This document shows, piece after piece, positions 25,701 to 33,599 of a stretch of 64,000 bases of DNA (positions are counted from its first letter, which is position 1; each line of letters opens with the position of its first letter). The position numbers and the translations under genes are program-made. The stretch comes from Parapristionchus giblindavisi. Lineage: Eukaryota > Nematoda > Chromadorea > Rhabditida > Diplogasteridae. The notes beneath the pieces were generated by a model that made no database searches, had not been told where the DNA came from, and was given only the letters and a program-made list of their open reading frames with translations. The stretch is taken from the NCBI GenBank assembly GCA_943737045.1, contig CALSFV010000028.1, forward strand, positions 496,001 to 560,000. Direction: 5' to 3'.

Positions 25701-28700
25701 CATTTTCGGACCAGTGTGATTTGCCTTTTAATTGTTTTTTTCTCATTAATAGAAATTTTGTTTCAGTTTCTTTAGTCATTAAAACAACTTTTCATAACGG
25801 AAACTCATGATTAAGACTTTGAGAATCGAAAAGTATTCAGAACCCGCAGAAATAAATGATGAGCGCAAATGAGCGCCGCAGGGCGCCTCAGTGTTACTCG
25901 TGTACAAAAGGAGATCGGGCTGTACTGTAGTTTACCTAAATCAGTTTTCGATGCTGATTACGAATCCGTTTTCAAACGTTGCCCAATCGAGCTGAGATTC
26001 GAGAAAATCGATATTCAAATTCGCTAGTTTATTCGGAAATTCGTGAGACTTCCCATATAAACCACCTCCTGCTGTAATTTAGTGGTAAGTTGTGAATTTT
26101 CGAATCAAATAGTCGAATTTCAAGATCGATTTTCTCCAATCTCAGCTCGATTGGGCAACGTTTGATAACGGATTCGTAATCAGCATCGAAAACTGATTCA
26201 GGTAAATTATTCCCATGTCATATGGCCACATTAAGTTGAGAGAGTTCCCTTGTTAGTACTTTTAGAGCGGTTGTGGGGAAACTAACCAATGAGATACAGG
26301 AGAGCTTGCGGCAATGAAGGAACTCATATTGTCCGTATGAAATGTGTATTTTTTTTATGTACTTGCCTTGCTACTAGCTGCTAGACAGAGAAATAACTAT
26401 CGATCCCCTCCCATTTTCCCTTCCCTTCCTTCCTTGCTCTCTCTGATCTACGAACTATCTCACTTTTACTTTCTCTCTCTCTAAACAAAGAAACACATTG
26501 CGGCTATAGTTGGCTACGCTCGGACCAAATAAACAAGTGTATTTTATACGGTCAATATCTCTTACGATCCGCCTAACTGTGAACGCGAAGTAAATGAATA
26601 TATATTTATCACATGCTCACGCATGAACGATACAGTCGAAAAATTGTGAAGTAATAATTAATCAATATACTCTCAAGAAACGGTAGATAAAGATTGAGAT
26701 GATGGATTGGGCAAAGGGGTTGGGAAAAAGCGTATCTAATTATTTTGAACGTGGATGACAGATCTTCTCTACTACAATCGGTCATTACCGACCGAAAAAG
26801 AGCTATATTACGCCTTTGAAACATAAACAATGGCTTTATCGTATATTTTCGCTACCTTCGCAAGTTATTAGCCCTGATAATCAAAAGTGAGCGCAAGAAT
26901 TTTTAGAATCGGAAGGGTTTGATATTGTATTATTTTTTGGAATAACTATTCAGATTCAACCAGATTTTAAAAAAAATTCTATCGTGACTATCAACTTAAA
27001 GGGAGCGTAACCTCTCTCAACGGTCTCTTCAACGCTCTACGCTCTCTCGTTGTTAGAGAACAGTAATGTGCGCAATGACGAGGTCGTTGAGGGAGAATAC
27101 GCTCCCTTTAACTTAAAAAAATTTAATATTATTATATTTATTTGTATTACTATTATTACAGTGTCGGTTCGAAGAATCTGTTCAATCTCCCCGGCATCGG
27201 TCGGTTCGAGTACGGCGAGGAGCGAGAACAGGGCAGTGGCATACTCGACTTCTCCAAATCAAGTCAGTCTTATCATCTTTAAAATTTCTCTATACCCTCA
27301 GCGTAAATATTTAAAAAAATAGGCAATATAATACCTAGGACGTGAAAGCGCGCAACATTATGTATGTTTGAAGCATTTTGCTGTGTTCTAAAATTACCTT
27401 CTATGAAAAACTCTTTTTTTTCTATATAAAATCAAACTCTGGAGTAGACTACGGTCGTGTTCTATTCAAACGAATTTTACGGAACATTTCAGTGTTTCCC
27501 TTCCTGCAACTGCCTCCGTTGAAGGAGGAACGAGTGGTTCATGAACAACCTTTGTTCAGTTTGGATGAAGTGAAGAAGGAGAATTACGGACGATTGGTAT
27601 GTACATATTATGTTGTTATCTTGTTATATTTTTATTATTTGCATTTTTTGAAATAATTATTATTTTCGTTTCTTCCATTGCAACTTATAATGAAATTTTA
27701 TATTACTTAAAATTAAATGAAAATTCGTCGATTTAAAAATGTCTCTGTTTGAAGAAAATGGAGGACGCATCCGATATCCATGCATAACATGTAGATATAA
27801 TAAAATAAATCCAAACGATCGTATTTTCAGATGGAGTCCTCCACCCTCTCTCCTCGCTCATTCTCCCCGTTCGGCCCTTCCCTCTTCGATCAGGATCTTT
27901 TGCCTCAAGATGCACGAGCTCCCGCACCCTTCCAAGGGATCCCGAGCATCGTAGATGAGAACGCACCCGTCCCCGATGAAAACCAAGCTCCGCCGACACC
28001 GTTTGGAGCTCCTAAGAGTCCTTTCGATGCTCCCGGAGCACCGGCCAGTTTTCCGATAAGCACCGATGCCGATCAGAAGAAGTCTGACAATCCGTTTGAG
28101 GACATCGCAGTACGGGAGATTATGAAGCGGGTGATGGTGAGGTTTTAACATCTTAAATATGTTTCTTATAATATTTTGAGATATTGTGAAAATGATGTAA
28201 TAAGTAAAAAAATTGACACTGCTTATCACTGACCTAGCAGTGATGTCCCGCAGGGCTTGAATAATGGGTTGTATCTTCACCTTTACCTTTAGAATGTATT
28301 TACTAAAGTATATAAGTTTATAACGCTGCAAGATGCAAGATAAAGAAGTGCACATAGTCAATAACATGGTCAATGAATATAAACTTTTTATGCACATACC
28401 TTGCAGGCAGCACGACGCGCTCCTCTTCCGACCACCACTGATCCCAAAGAGTAAGGGAATGCAATGAGTTTCCACCAATGTTCACTGTTTAAAGTCACAC
28501 CCGAGCAAATTTTTAAAAAAATCTTCGATCTGACAATACTCTCTCGTTCTCTTTCTCAGCGAGAATTATCAGAACGTTGAGTAAAATTAGCTTGGGATGT
28601 GCGTTCAAAAACATATTCGTCGGTCAAGTGTAACGCAAGAATGATATTCATGAATTTTTCAGGAAAGAGCTTCGGAGGAAGGAGATTAGGAGGCAGGCCG

Positions 28701-31700
28701 ATGTACTCAAGGCGGTTAGTTATTGTTCATGCTCTTTTCCGAATTTTTCAGAAAAGTAGGAAAACATTATCCTCGTTTGTATGTAACACAAAAATATAGT
28801 GTGAATATTTCAGCAAATGGGCGCTCCGGCATCCGAATTGGGCATCTCGAAGAAGGAAATTTACGCATTGTGCGCGAGATTCGCTCCGATTGCTGATCAA
28901 GTAAGCGCTCTCATTATGCGTCGTTGCATTTGCATTACGCGCCTACGCCGTCGGGAAAATATCGTTGCACTTGCCTTACGTGCGTATCGACGAAAATTTT
29001 GGAGTGTGCTGGATCCCAAGTGAAAAACCCTGTCATCAGGGATACGGTAGGAAGTTATCGTAACAATTGATCCATAATGGTAGGCTACCGTAACCTTTTA
29101 CCGTACCCTAGATGACAATATCCACTTGGAACCCAACACACTCCAAAATTTACGTCGACGTACGCGTAAGGCAAGCGATATTTTGCGTGACTGCGTAGGC
29201 GCGTCAGGCAAATGTAACGATGCATTAACAATATTTCTCTGAGTGAATTGCACAGAAACTTTCAGCAATGCAACAAACAACCCATTGCGCCAGAATTCGT
29301 CGACAAATGCAGAGGATACTTGTACGACTGTCAGGAATTTCATGTGAGCAATTCATTTACTATGACTTAGTATTTATTTAACCTTAACCCCAAGTCATAA
29401 ACCCTGATCGTAAGACATCTGCACAAGTCAAGTGCCGTATCTGAAAGCCATGTATGCTAACCCAAACAATAAATCATCTAACGCTACCCTTTCACTCATT
29501 TAGGCTCTCTTTGAAATTTACTTCCTCTATTTTCCTTTTATTACCTTATTCTTATTTTTCCAAAATTCCAATCTGTGGTGCAGATGAGGCACAACCTACA
29601 CGGCGCGGTTCCGGGGTCTAGAACCGAGGGTCGAAACATCGGTCCGCTGTTATCTCGCTTATAGTTTCCCATCTATTCTTTCGTTCACAATCATGAAACA
29701 AATAATGCTCATTATCTCTCATTCTTTCACCTCAGCAACATAACATTAACCTTAACCCCTAGTCATAAACCCTGATCGCAAGACCTCTGTACTAAGTGAA
29801 GTGCCCTCTGAAATCTGAAAGCCAAGTATTCTAACTCTAACAACAAGTCATCTAACGCTACCCTTTTCACTTCAGCAACAATCCCGACCGCTCGGAGCCA
29901 TCGCTAATGCGTTCAAGTCGGGAGTGGGAATGACTCTCGGATCTTGGGGAGTCAACGGTATCCCCTATTATCCGATCAACGAGGAGGGAGGAATTGGAGG
30001 AGGTAGTCATGGAAAGGTTTGCATATCACATCAAAAAATTATAAAAAATTCTGAACGAATTATTCAGTGATCTGTAGCGCGTGATCTAGAGACTTCTTAG
30101 TTTTATCGGCTTCGGCCGTAAATGATCTGTGCATATTGGAACGATTTATTGCAACCGTTGTTTCAAAAAACATCTAAAAGTTTCAAGAAAATTTTTTTTG
30201 CTTTACATTGTCTAGTTAGCATAAGATTAAATGATATTGAAGAGAAATTTTTGAATGGCAAGAGGAGAGAAAAAAAAGACACACCCCGAGTTTATCTTAT
30301 AAAGGCTGCGAGAGACTACTACCTGAGCGAAAGATTGGCTCGGAGTGTGCTTTTTAAAATTTTACCATCATAGAAAAATGAACAGTAAAACTTTTTCCTT
30401 TATTGTTCTATGAATGGATCACTGCAAATTCTCTTATTAGATAACTTATGAGAAGAATTAGAGTTTACGCAAAATCACACTGACGGCGAACTCTCCCATG
30501 TCTTTGAAAACATTATAATTGTTCCTATTCAGGTTGATTTTGGTTCGTACGGTGGAGGTTACTCTTACAACAGCGGTCAGCGCGATTTCTTCTCGCAAAC
30601 CGGAGAAGTTGGAGGGAACTGGTTAGTTTGTAAACGGCAAAAAAATTTGGCTTTATGAACATTGCAAGAAACACCGAACAGTGAAACAAACTCATATTGC
30701 TACAGATCCTGTGATCCCGCATAGTAGATCTAAATTCATTTCATTTCATTTATAACACATTTATCAAGAGTTCGCATATACAAGGGCTCTGATGTGCATG
30801 GAATTCCAAATTTTGCACTTAGATCTAAATAGAGTGCATATAAATATTTTTTTTAAACATCAGAAAAAATAGATCAATGCAAACATCCAACTTGTTTTCC
30901 GCATTGTTGATCCGATCTTCTTTTTGAAATTTATAGTACTCGCCAGCCTCAGTATTTTGGTCTGGACATTTAGGTATGAAGGCACGTACGGTTCTAAGAC
31001 CGGTTGGAGTGTCCCCGTCGCTCAAGCATTAGGCGTAGAAGGTGGAGGAGGAACACAGGTATTTGAGTCGCTGAAAGAGCAGTAATATTTTACATCATCC
31101 TTTCTATTATTATTATTGCTTCTCATAACGCTTCTGTATTTGCTGTCGCACCTGACGCGGGTGTATCAAATAAATAAATAAATCTTCTCTATGAATGAGA
31201 CGAGTATGCTAGTACTTTTTTGCTAAATAATGATTTTCTCTAGTTCTAGTTCTAATTCTAGTCTTGAATATTTTTCTCTAGTGCAGTCTAGTTAGTTCTA
31301 TTCTCTAGTTCTTCGTTCATTCATCTTCTTTCCCTTGCTCAAATTGCGCGAAAAGAGAGGAAATGACGAGAAAACTCTCCCGACACTTTTTTCTTTTCAT
31401 CAAATGAAAGTTAAATTATCTTGAAGCCGCTCCTTTAAGATCAGCGTCCCCTTGAAAGAGGGCGAGTTCGGCAAGCCGATCGAAGCCAGCAGTGGATACC
31501 ATGTGGGACCGTACTTCGGAGCCGCCGAAAAGATCGGCGTGGATTGGATGGAGGGAGGAGTTAGTATGAATAGGGTAGGACTATTATCATGGTGTAAAAT
31601 ATTTATTGCTCTATCTTTTAGACAATGAAATATATGAATAAATATAGGAAAACTTAACAGATATTGTGCGTATAAAATGTACTTGCATAAGAAAATGACA

Positions 31701-32231
31701 CTGTGCTCTAAAGAACAGAAGTCGCTCGAAGGCTAGATCTCGCCCCGCCTCTTGATTGTCTCTCCGCTGCCTCTCCCTAACCCGGCTGACCATCGCCGCG
31801 CGCTATTTGATATAAAAGAGATCGGCATAGTTTCTGTACCATGCAAAACAAGAAATACTCTCTTCAACAAATATAACAAGTGATTTTTATACGCTCAATA
31901 CAGGCGCTGAGCGGAACGCCCCGAGCTATTTTGAAACACTCCACTCTGGCAACACTCTCTAGCTTTCGTTGTCTGCGAGAGAATGCGTCAGGAGCTGAGA
32001 GAAAAATATGTTTGGGGAGTCCCTTTAACGTCCGAAAAGTTCATGGTCCAAACACTGCTCCACTGCTCTCGTGGAGCTTTATTCTATGTCAACATGCTAC
32101 ATTATGCCAGTTACCTGGCAACATGTCCTCAATCTCTATTGTTTCGGCGTAGAAGTCCAAAGGACTATGCGAAACAATAGCAGCTCTCCTCAGAAGGTGT
32201 AGTGGGATCTTGTAGCGAAACTTTTTCATCA

Positions 32232-32275
<44 letters not shown>

Positions 32276-32711
32276 TAAAGGCACACCCAGCGCTTGTTTT
32301 AACGCACTAGCCTTCCTTGTCTACGAGAGAGCTTTGCCAGAGAATATGTAAAATTTGCTTGCGGTACCGTGACACATGAACAATTAAATATGTGAGAGAA
32401 TCAGGAACAATCAAGATTATGCTATTATGAAAGAATCTAGCAAAATGTGAGAAAACGTCATTATACCAATGTCGTATTGCGATTGCTCTGCCATGAAAAA
32501 CTACAAATTTCAAATATCAAAGATCAGTCATTGTTTGCAGGGAGTAGCGGTGCCTATCGCCGGGGTTTCGGTGAACACCGGCGTCGGCTTGGGCTTCCCC
32601 GGGGTCGGAGCGCTGATGAGGCAGTGGAGCTTCGCCGACCCCACGTCGTTCCTAGCTCGAGGAGTAACGACCTCTAATGGAGCTATGAGCGAGAGCACTA
32701 TATATGGATGA
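10768..32711 (+). CDS. Secreted glycine-rich protein, 15 exons, 559 residues
   Basis: Exons with continuous phase: 10768-10846, 11454-11564, 14123-14219, 27162-27262, 27493-27596, 27831-28136, 28407-28450, 28663-28714, 28814-28900, 29266-29343, 29876-30016, 30533-30621, 30974-31058, 31440-31574, 32541-32711 (TGA). The N-terminus MKRPLIAIVILLLPCLQCAP is a textbook signal peptide. Next come a polar region, an acidic/Pro-rich stretch with repeated PF(G/D)AP (exon 6), a short basic helix (KELRRKEIRRQADVLKA), a four-Cys segment (CNK...DKCRGYLYDC), and a C-terminal half rich in Gly, Tyr and Trp. It is probably an extracellular or cuticle-associated protein; no named family was recognised. Intron 3 is 12.9 kb and holds the 1.9-kb and 9.4-kb palindromic elements. 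The junction across it is supported because exon 3 leaves AG and exon 4 supplies T. Confidence 0.85.
11628..11695. repeat. Dispersed CCTAGCAGTGAT...CTTGAATAA motif
   Basis: A stretch of about 65 bp starting with CCTAGCAGTGATCTC, then GCAGG and GCCTTGAATAACGAGAT. Related copies lie at 28231-28298, 34158-34215 and 62233-62290, and a partial one near 13185-13210. No terminal repeats were seen, so it may be the conserved end of a larger non-TIR element. Confidence 0.6.
12975..13064. mobile_element. Degenerate TTAA-flanked MITE
   Basis: The left end TTAAAGGCACACCC is clear. The right end has decayed to ATCTTTAAAG. Confidence 0.5.
13810..14018. mobile_element. TA-flanked MITE
   Basis: Terminal inverted repeats CTCTGGTATTT and AAATACCAGAG, with TA directly outside both ends. 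Inner GTAGTTTAC-type inverted repeats. Tc1/mariner-type target choice; no coding. Confidence 0.75.
14300..14420. mobile_element. TTAA-flanked MITE, subfamily I
   Basis: The left end is TTAAAGTCACACCCC and the right end is GGGTGTCGCTTTAA. Its right TTAA is also the left flank of the 1.9-kb palindrome that follows. Confidence 0.8.
14879..14922 (+). repeat. tRNA T-arm-like relic (left arm)
   Basis: Contains GCGGGTTCGAATCC, which matches the T-stem/loop and RNA polymerase III B-box consensus. No matching acceptor or D arm is visible upstream, so this is a relic rather than a tRNA gene. The mirror copy is at 15802-15845 on minus. Confidence 0.5.
15111..15530 (-). CDS. Unknown 139-residue protein in the core of the 1.9-kb palindrome
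   Basis: An uninterrupted frame from ATG at 15530 to a stop at 15111, filling the non-palindromic centre of the element. The N-terminal half is basic and may form a helical DNA-binding fold (SPEERLSARQINSYYSRIKS, then NIDKKRRQNGIRAKR). The C-terminal half is strongly acidic and helical (LIELDTNDVDAIDEEALI, NIEETIELMDGDVNSLEEDH). There are no membrane segments and no DDE/DDD motif that I can identify, so it is not an obvious transposase. Candidates are a transposon accessory protein or a captured host fragment. The position exactly at the core, amino acid balance and length make chance unlikely. Confidence 0.55.
   Translation of the reverse strand: MSAEDGEKRLRESLNPDGSRMFSPEERLSARQINSYYSRIKSARTMASVNIDKKRRQNGIRAKRSTIYEDNDELCFDTEWRKLLIELDTNDVDAIDEEALISDADLMVTSIRNNMNEIFNIEETIELMDGDVNSLEEDH
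15802..15845 (-). repeat. tRNA T-arm-like relic (right arm)
   Basis: Mirror image of the motif at 14879-14922. Here the T stem is fully paired (GCGGG against CCCGC), so this arm keeps the better version. Confidence 0.5.
17577..17689. mobile_element. TTAA-flanked MITE in left arm
   Basis: Ends TTAAAGGCACACCCC and GGGGTACGCCTTTAA. The mirror copy at 24722-24834 shows that this insertion predates formation of the palindrome. Confidence 0.85.
17770..19497 (+). CDS. 129-residue secreted or membrane protein, left-arm copy
   Basis: Four exons, all phase 0: 17770-17889, 18028-18126, 18842-18919, 19405-19497 (TGA). An AG acceptor at 17763-17764 suggests a non-coding exon upstream. Residues 9-26 (LLALVIALGMGVTAALFL) form a signal peptide or signal anchor after a short polar start. 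A Ser-rich linker, DSSSASSSYDD, follows. The C-terminal 70 residues are mostly helical and acidic (YQLAAIHEATPEAIVEKINSW, then YEILSADEEYVQSIVRATMDD). The helical layout recalls nematode SXP/RAL-2-type secreted proteins, but similarity is too weak to claim. A polyadenylation-like AATAAA at 19726 lies just beyond the arm. The convergent twin is at 22790-24641. Confidence 0.65.
18640..18722. repeat. Short GTAGGTATAGGG minisatellite (left arm)
   Basis: Four or five units of TTACTGTAGGTATAGGGA inside intron 2 of the left-arm gene. The right-arm counterpart has expanded to more than 300 bp. Confidence 0.75.
19094..19245. mobile_element. Hairpin MITE, GAGGCC...GACGTCA family (left arm)
   Basis: A 152-bp near-perfect hairpin. 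Ends GAGGCCATATGCATGAACGC pair with the complement at the right, and the centre is the paired pentadecamer GCGTAGGCGGAGGAT with flanking TGACGTCA. Relatives: 23042-23193, 35388-35517 and 61869-62008. Confidence 0.85.
19311..19339 (+). repeat. tRNA 5'-half-like relic
   Basis: GCCGAGATGGCTTAGTGG followed by TTAGAAC matches a tRNA acceptor strand plus A-box (TGGCNNAGTGG). No anticodon or T arm follows, so it is a fragment only. The mirror copy is at 22958-22986. Confidence 0.5.
19866..20056. mobile_element. hAT-like MITE, CATAGG family, copy B
   Basis: 191 bp with ends CATAGGTGGGC and GCTCACCTATG. A perfect 8-bp target duplication AATATAAT is at 19858-19865 and 20057-20064. It lies in the spacer of the giant palindrome. 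Confidence 0.9.
20290..20500. repeat. AAAAGGACGTTTCAG minisatellite
   Basis: Irregular tandem units built on CAGAAAAGGACGTTTCAG next to the inner palindrome. An inverted set lies at 22010-22130 on its other side, so the spacer is itself partly palindromic. Confidence 0.75.
20517..21966. mobile_element. 1.45-kb palindromic element nested in the spacer
   Basis: Perfect terminal inverted repeats starting CAGTAGCAGCCAAAAGTATT at both ends, with TA outside (20515-20516 and 21967-21968). The arms (about 20517-21240 and 21245-21966) match almost throughout with a very short centre. Tc1/mariner-type ends; no coding potential. Confidence 0.9.
22790..24641 (-). CDS. 129-residue secreted or membrane protein, right-arm copy
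   Basis: Mirror image of 17770-19497: exons 24641-24522, 24383-24285, 23445-23368 and 22882-22790, all with intact splice sites and frames. The stretch around exon 2 translates identically to the left arm, so coding sequence is conserved. Intron 2 gained a hAT-like MITE and a large minisatellite. The two genes are convergent, so read-through from either would make an antisense, hairpin-forming transcript of the other. Confidence 0.65.
22958..22986 (-). repeat. tRNA 5'-half-like relic (mirror)
   Basis: Right-arm counterpart of 19311-19339, with an identical A-box-like motif. Confidence 0.5.
23042..23193. mobile_element. Hairpin MITE, GAGGCC...GACGTCA family (right arm)
   Basis: Right-arm counterpart of 19094-19245. 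Inserted before the arms were duplicated. Confidence 0.85.
23570..24112. repeat. Expanded CTACAGTAATCCCTATAC minisatellite
   Basis: More than 15 units of an 18-bp repeat, interrupted by a hAT-like MITE at 23784-23974. The left arm has only four or five units, so the array expanded after palindrome formation. Confidence 0.85.
23784..23974. mobile_element. hAT-like MITE, CATACATGGGCG family, copy 2
   Basis: 191 bp with ends CATACATGGGCG and CGCCCATGTATG. A perfect 8-bp duplication ATACCAAC lies at 23776-23783 and 23975-23982. Absent from the left arm. Confidence 0.92.
24722..24834. mobile_element. TTAA-flanked MITE in right arm
   Basis: Mirror of 17577-17689, with the same ends and core. Confidence 0.85.
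26327..26557. mobile_element. TATTGTCCGTAT-family MITE, copy 1
   Basis: Left end TATTGTCCGTATGAAATG, right end AAGTGTATTTTATACGGTCAATA. CT-rich centre. Copies at 31672-31900 and 42248-42371. No clear target duplication. Confidence 0.7.
26996..27111. mobile_element. TTAA-flanked MITE, subfamily II
   Basis: Ends TTAAAGGGAGCGTAACCTCT and ACGCTCCCTTTAA, with TTAA at both sides. Just upstream of exon 4 of the glycine-rich protein gene. Confidence 0.85.
28231..28298. repeat. Dispersed CCTAGCAGTGAT motif, copy 2
   Basis: CCTAGCAGTGATGTCCCGCA followed by GCTTGAATAATGGG; see 11628-11695. Confidence 0.6.
28488..28609. mobile_element. TTAA-flanked MITE, diverged
   Basis: Left end TTTAAAGTCACACCC, right end GGGATGTGCGTTCAAAA. 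Lies in an intron of the glycine-rich protein gene. Confidence 0.7.
28917..29223. mobile_element. 307-bp intronic MITE
   Basis: Ends TGCGTCGTTGCATTTGC and, complemented, TGCATCGTTACATTTGC. ATTA flanks both ends (28913-28916 and 29224-29227), so a TTA or ATTA duplication. TACCGTA-rich centre. Confidence 0.75.
29390..29505. repeat. Intronic direct repeat, unit 1
   Basis: About 120 bp containing AAGTCATAAACCCTGATCG and TCATCTAACGCTACCC. Repeated at 29751-29872, where the copy ends in the functional splice acceptor of exon 11. Confidence 0.8.
29584..29664 (+). CDS. Candidate alternative terminal exon
   Basis: Between exons 10 and 11 of the glycine-rich protein gene. A GTGCAG acceptor precedes a phase-0 frame that continues exon 10 for 26 codons (MRHNLHGAVPGSRTEGRNIG, then PLLSRL) to TAG. 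The GC-rich, low-stop composition differs from the flanking intron. If used, it would give a truncated secreted isoform lacking the Gly/Tyr-rich half. It could also be a remnant exon. Confidence 0.35.
   Translation: MRHNLHGAVPGSRTEGRNIGPLLSRL
29751..29872. repeat. Intronic direct repeat, unit 2
   Basis: Second copy of 29390-29505, about 80% alike by eye. Confidence 0.8.
30279..30357. mobile_element. Truncated TTAA-family MITE
   Basis: Left motif GACACACCCCGAGTTT and right motif GGCTCGGAGTGTGC; shorter than full-length copies. Confidence 0.5.
31672..31900. mobile_element. TATTGTCCGTAT-family MITE, copy 2
   Basis: Ends TATTGTGCGTATAAAATGTA and TTTTTATACGCTCAATA, in intron 14 of the glycine-rich protein gene. 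Confidence 0.65.
31916..32030. mobile_element. Degenerate TTAA-family MITE
   Basis: Retains CCCCGAGCTATTTTGAAAC, a CTCTGGCAACACTCTCT core and a right end GGGGAGTCCCTTTAA. The left end is decayed. Confidence 0.5.
32232..32274. repeat. (ATT)n microsatellite
   Basis: About 14 ATT triplets, directly followed by a TTAA-family MITE. Confidence 0.9.
32274..32375. mobile_element. Degenerate TTAA-family MITE
   Basis: Left end TTTAAAGGCACACCC; the right end is weak (GCTTGCGGTACCGTGACAC). Confidence 0.5.
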
Positions 32712-32719
32712 TCTGATCT

Positions 32720-32801
32720 CTGGACTTTGATCTTTGATCTTTGATCTTTGATCTTTGATCTTTGATCTTTGATCTTTGATCTTTGATCTTTGATCTTTGA
32801 G
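32720..32801. repeat. (TGATCTT)n heptamer array in the 3' region
   Basis: About 11 near-perfect tandem copies of the heptamer TGATCTT, starting 10-20 bases after the stop codon and so probably inside the 3' UTR. The same heptamer is scattered through the window in ones to threes on both strands (for example 2098, 2521, 6705, 6867, 10850, 35240, 58110). Confidence 0.9.
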
Positions 32802-32887
32802 CTCTGAATGACACCGAACGCACAATATTGTAATAATAAGAACGGGTTTTATTATTTGTTGCAATTGTACTTCGTTACTATGTGATT

Positions 32888-32893
32888 AATAAA
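32888..32893 (+). terminator. Polyadenylation signal AATAAA
   Basis: Canonical hexamer 177 nt after the stop codon of the glycine-rich protein gene, followed by AGTTTTTTACG. Confidence 0.55.
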
Positions 32894-33599
32894 GTTTTTT
32901 ACGACATACATTTCAGATGTTTCTCAATTACACACAAGGGGAAGCGGAAATGAATTATCAAATTATATTTTATCAACATGCGTATGCACGAAGCGTGAAA
33001 CATGAATATGACGAGTGAAAAGAGTTGGCTAACAACCATATCCCAGCACACCACAGTGTGAACCTGATAATTATTGATTGATTGATTGATTGAAAAGAGT
33101 TTGAAATATAAAGGTGGTTTATTTGCGAATGGACCAGGGTGGAAAGTCTCAAGGTTGGAAAGGGTGTGATCCACTTTGCAAAAGTGGCACGAAATCATTC
33201 GATGATTACATCCTAGTAGAAAAAAGGATCTGAGCCTGTGAATAGCATTGTTTTAATATTCCTCAAACATGCCGCGATCATGATTTAAGCAATGCTCCCA
33301 CAGTGAAAAAATGTTAAAACGAAACCACTCCAGTTGTACCACACAGGGTGTTAAATTTAACACTATTTTAATTTTATTTTTAGGCGTTACTTTGTCAGCT
33401 GTAGTTTCATTTTAAACTGTTCCTGTGTGTACTGCCATCACTGCTCCCTTAGAATGAGCGATGTGCTCAATCTCCAAATACTCTCTTGCATGATCCCATT
33501 ACGTTTCAGTGCCATAGTTACCTCTCCCTTGCCTTGACCAGATCCTTTCGTTGAGGCACCTAACCCACCAATCTTAGGTGGAAGAAAATCTGCACAATA

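Larger units (their letters stand above)
16485..25927. mobile_element. Giant 9.4-kb palindromic (fold-back) transposon carrying two gene copies
   Basis: Both ends begin CAGTACAGCCCGATCTCCTT as exact inverted repeats with TA directly outside (16483-16484 and 25928-25929), as in Tc1/mariner insertions. Arms run 16485-19689 and 22598-25927 and are nearly identical. The spacer 19690-22597 is unrelated between sides apart from a minisatellite, and holds a second palindrome (20517-21966). Each arm contains an intact four-exon gene, a TTAA MITE and a hairpin MITE. The right arm alone gained a hAT-like MITE and an expanded CTACAGTAATCC array. No transposase frame was seen, so it is probably mobilised in trans. 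Confidence 0.85.
16440..26252. mobile_element. PIF/Harbinger-type MITE split by the giant palindrome
   Basis: The outer ends CAAGGGAACTATCCCAACTT (16440) and AAGTTGAGAGAGTTCCCTTG (ending 26252) are flanked by TTA duplications (16437-16439 and 26253-26255). Removing the nested 9443-bp element and one TA leaves a 368-bp MITE closely related to the intact copy at 14-432. This orders events: MITE first, giant palindrome second. Confidence 0.85.
32712..33599. other. Intergenic spacer between the glycine-rich and EGF genes
   Basis: Holds the TGATCTT array (32720-32801), a polyadenylation signal (32888) and otherwise unremarkable AT-rich sequence. The two flanking genes are in tandem on the plus strand. 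Confidence 0.5.
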
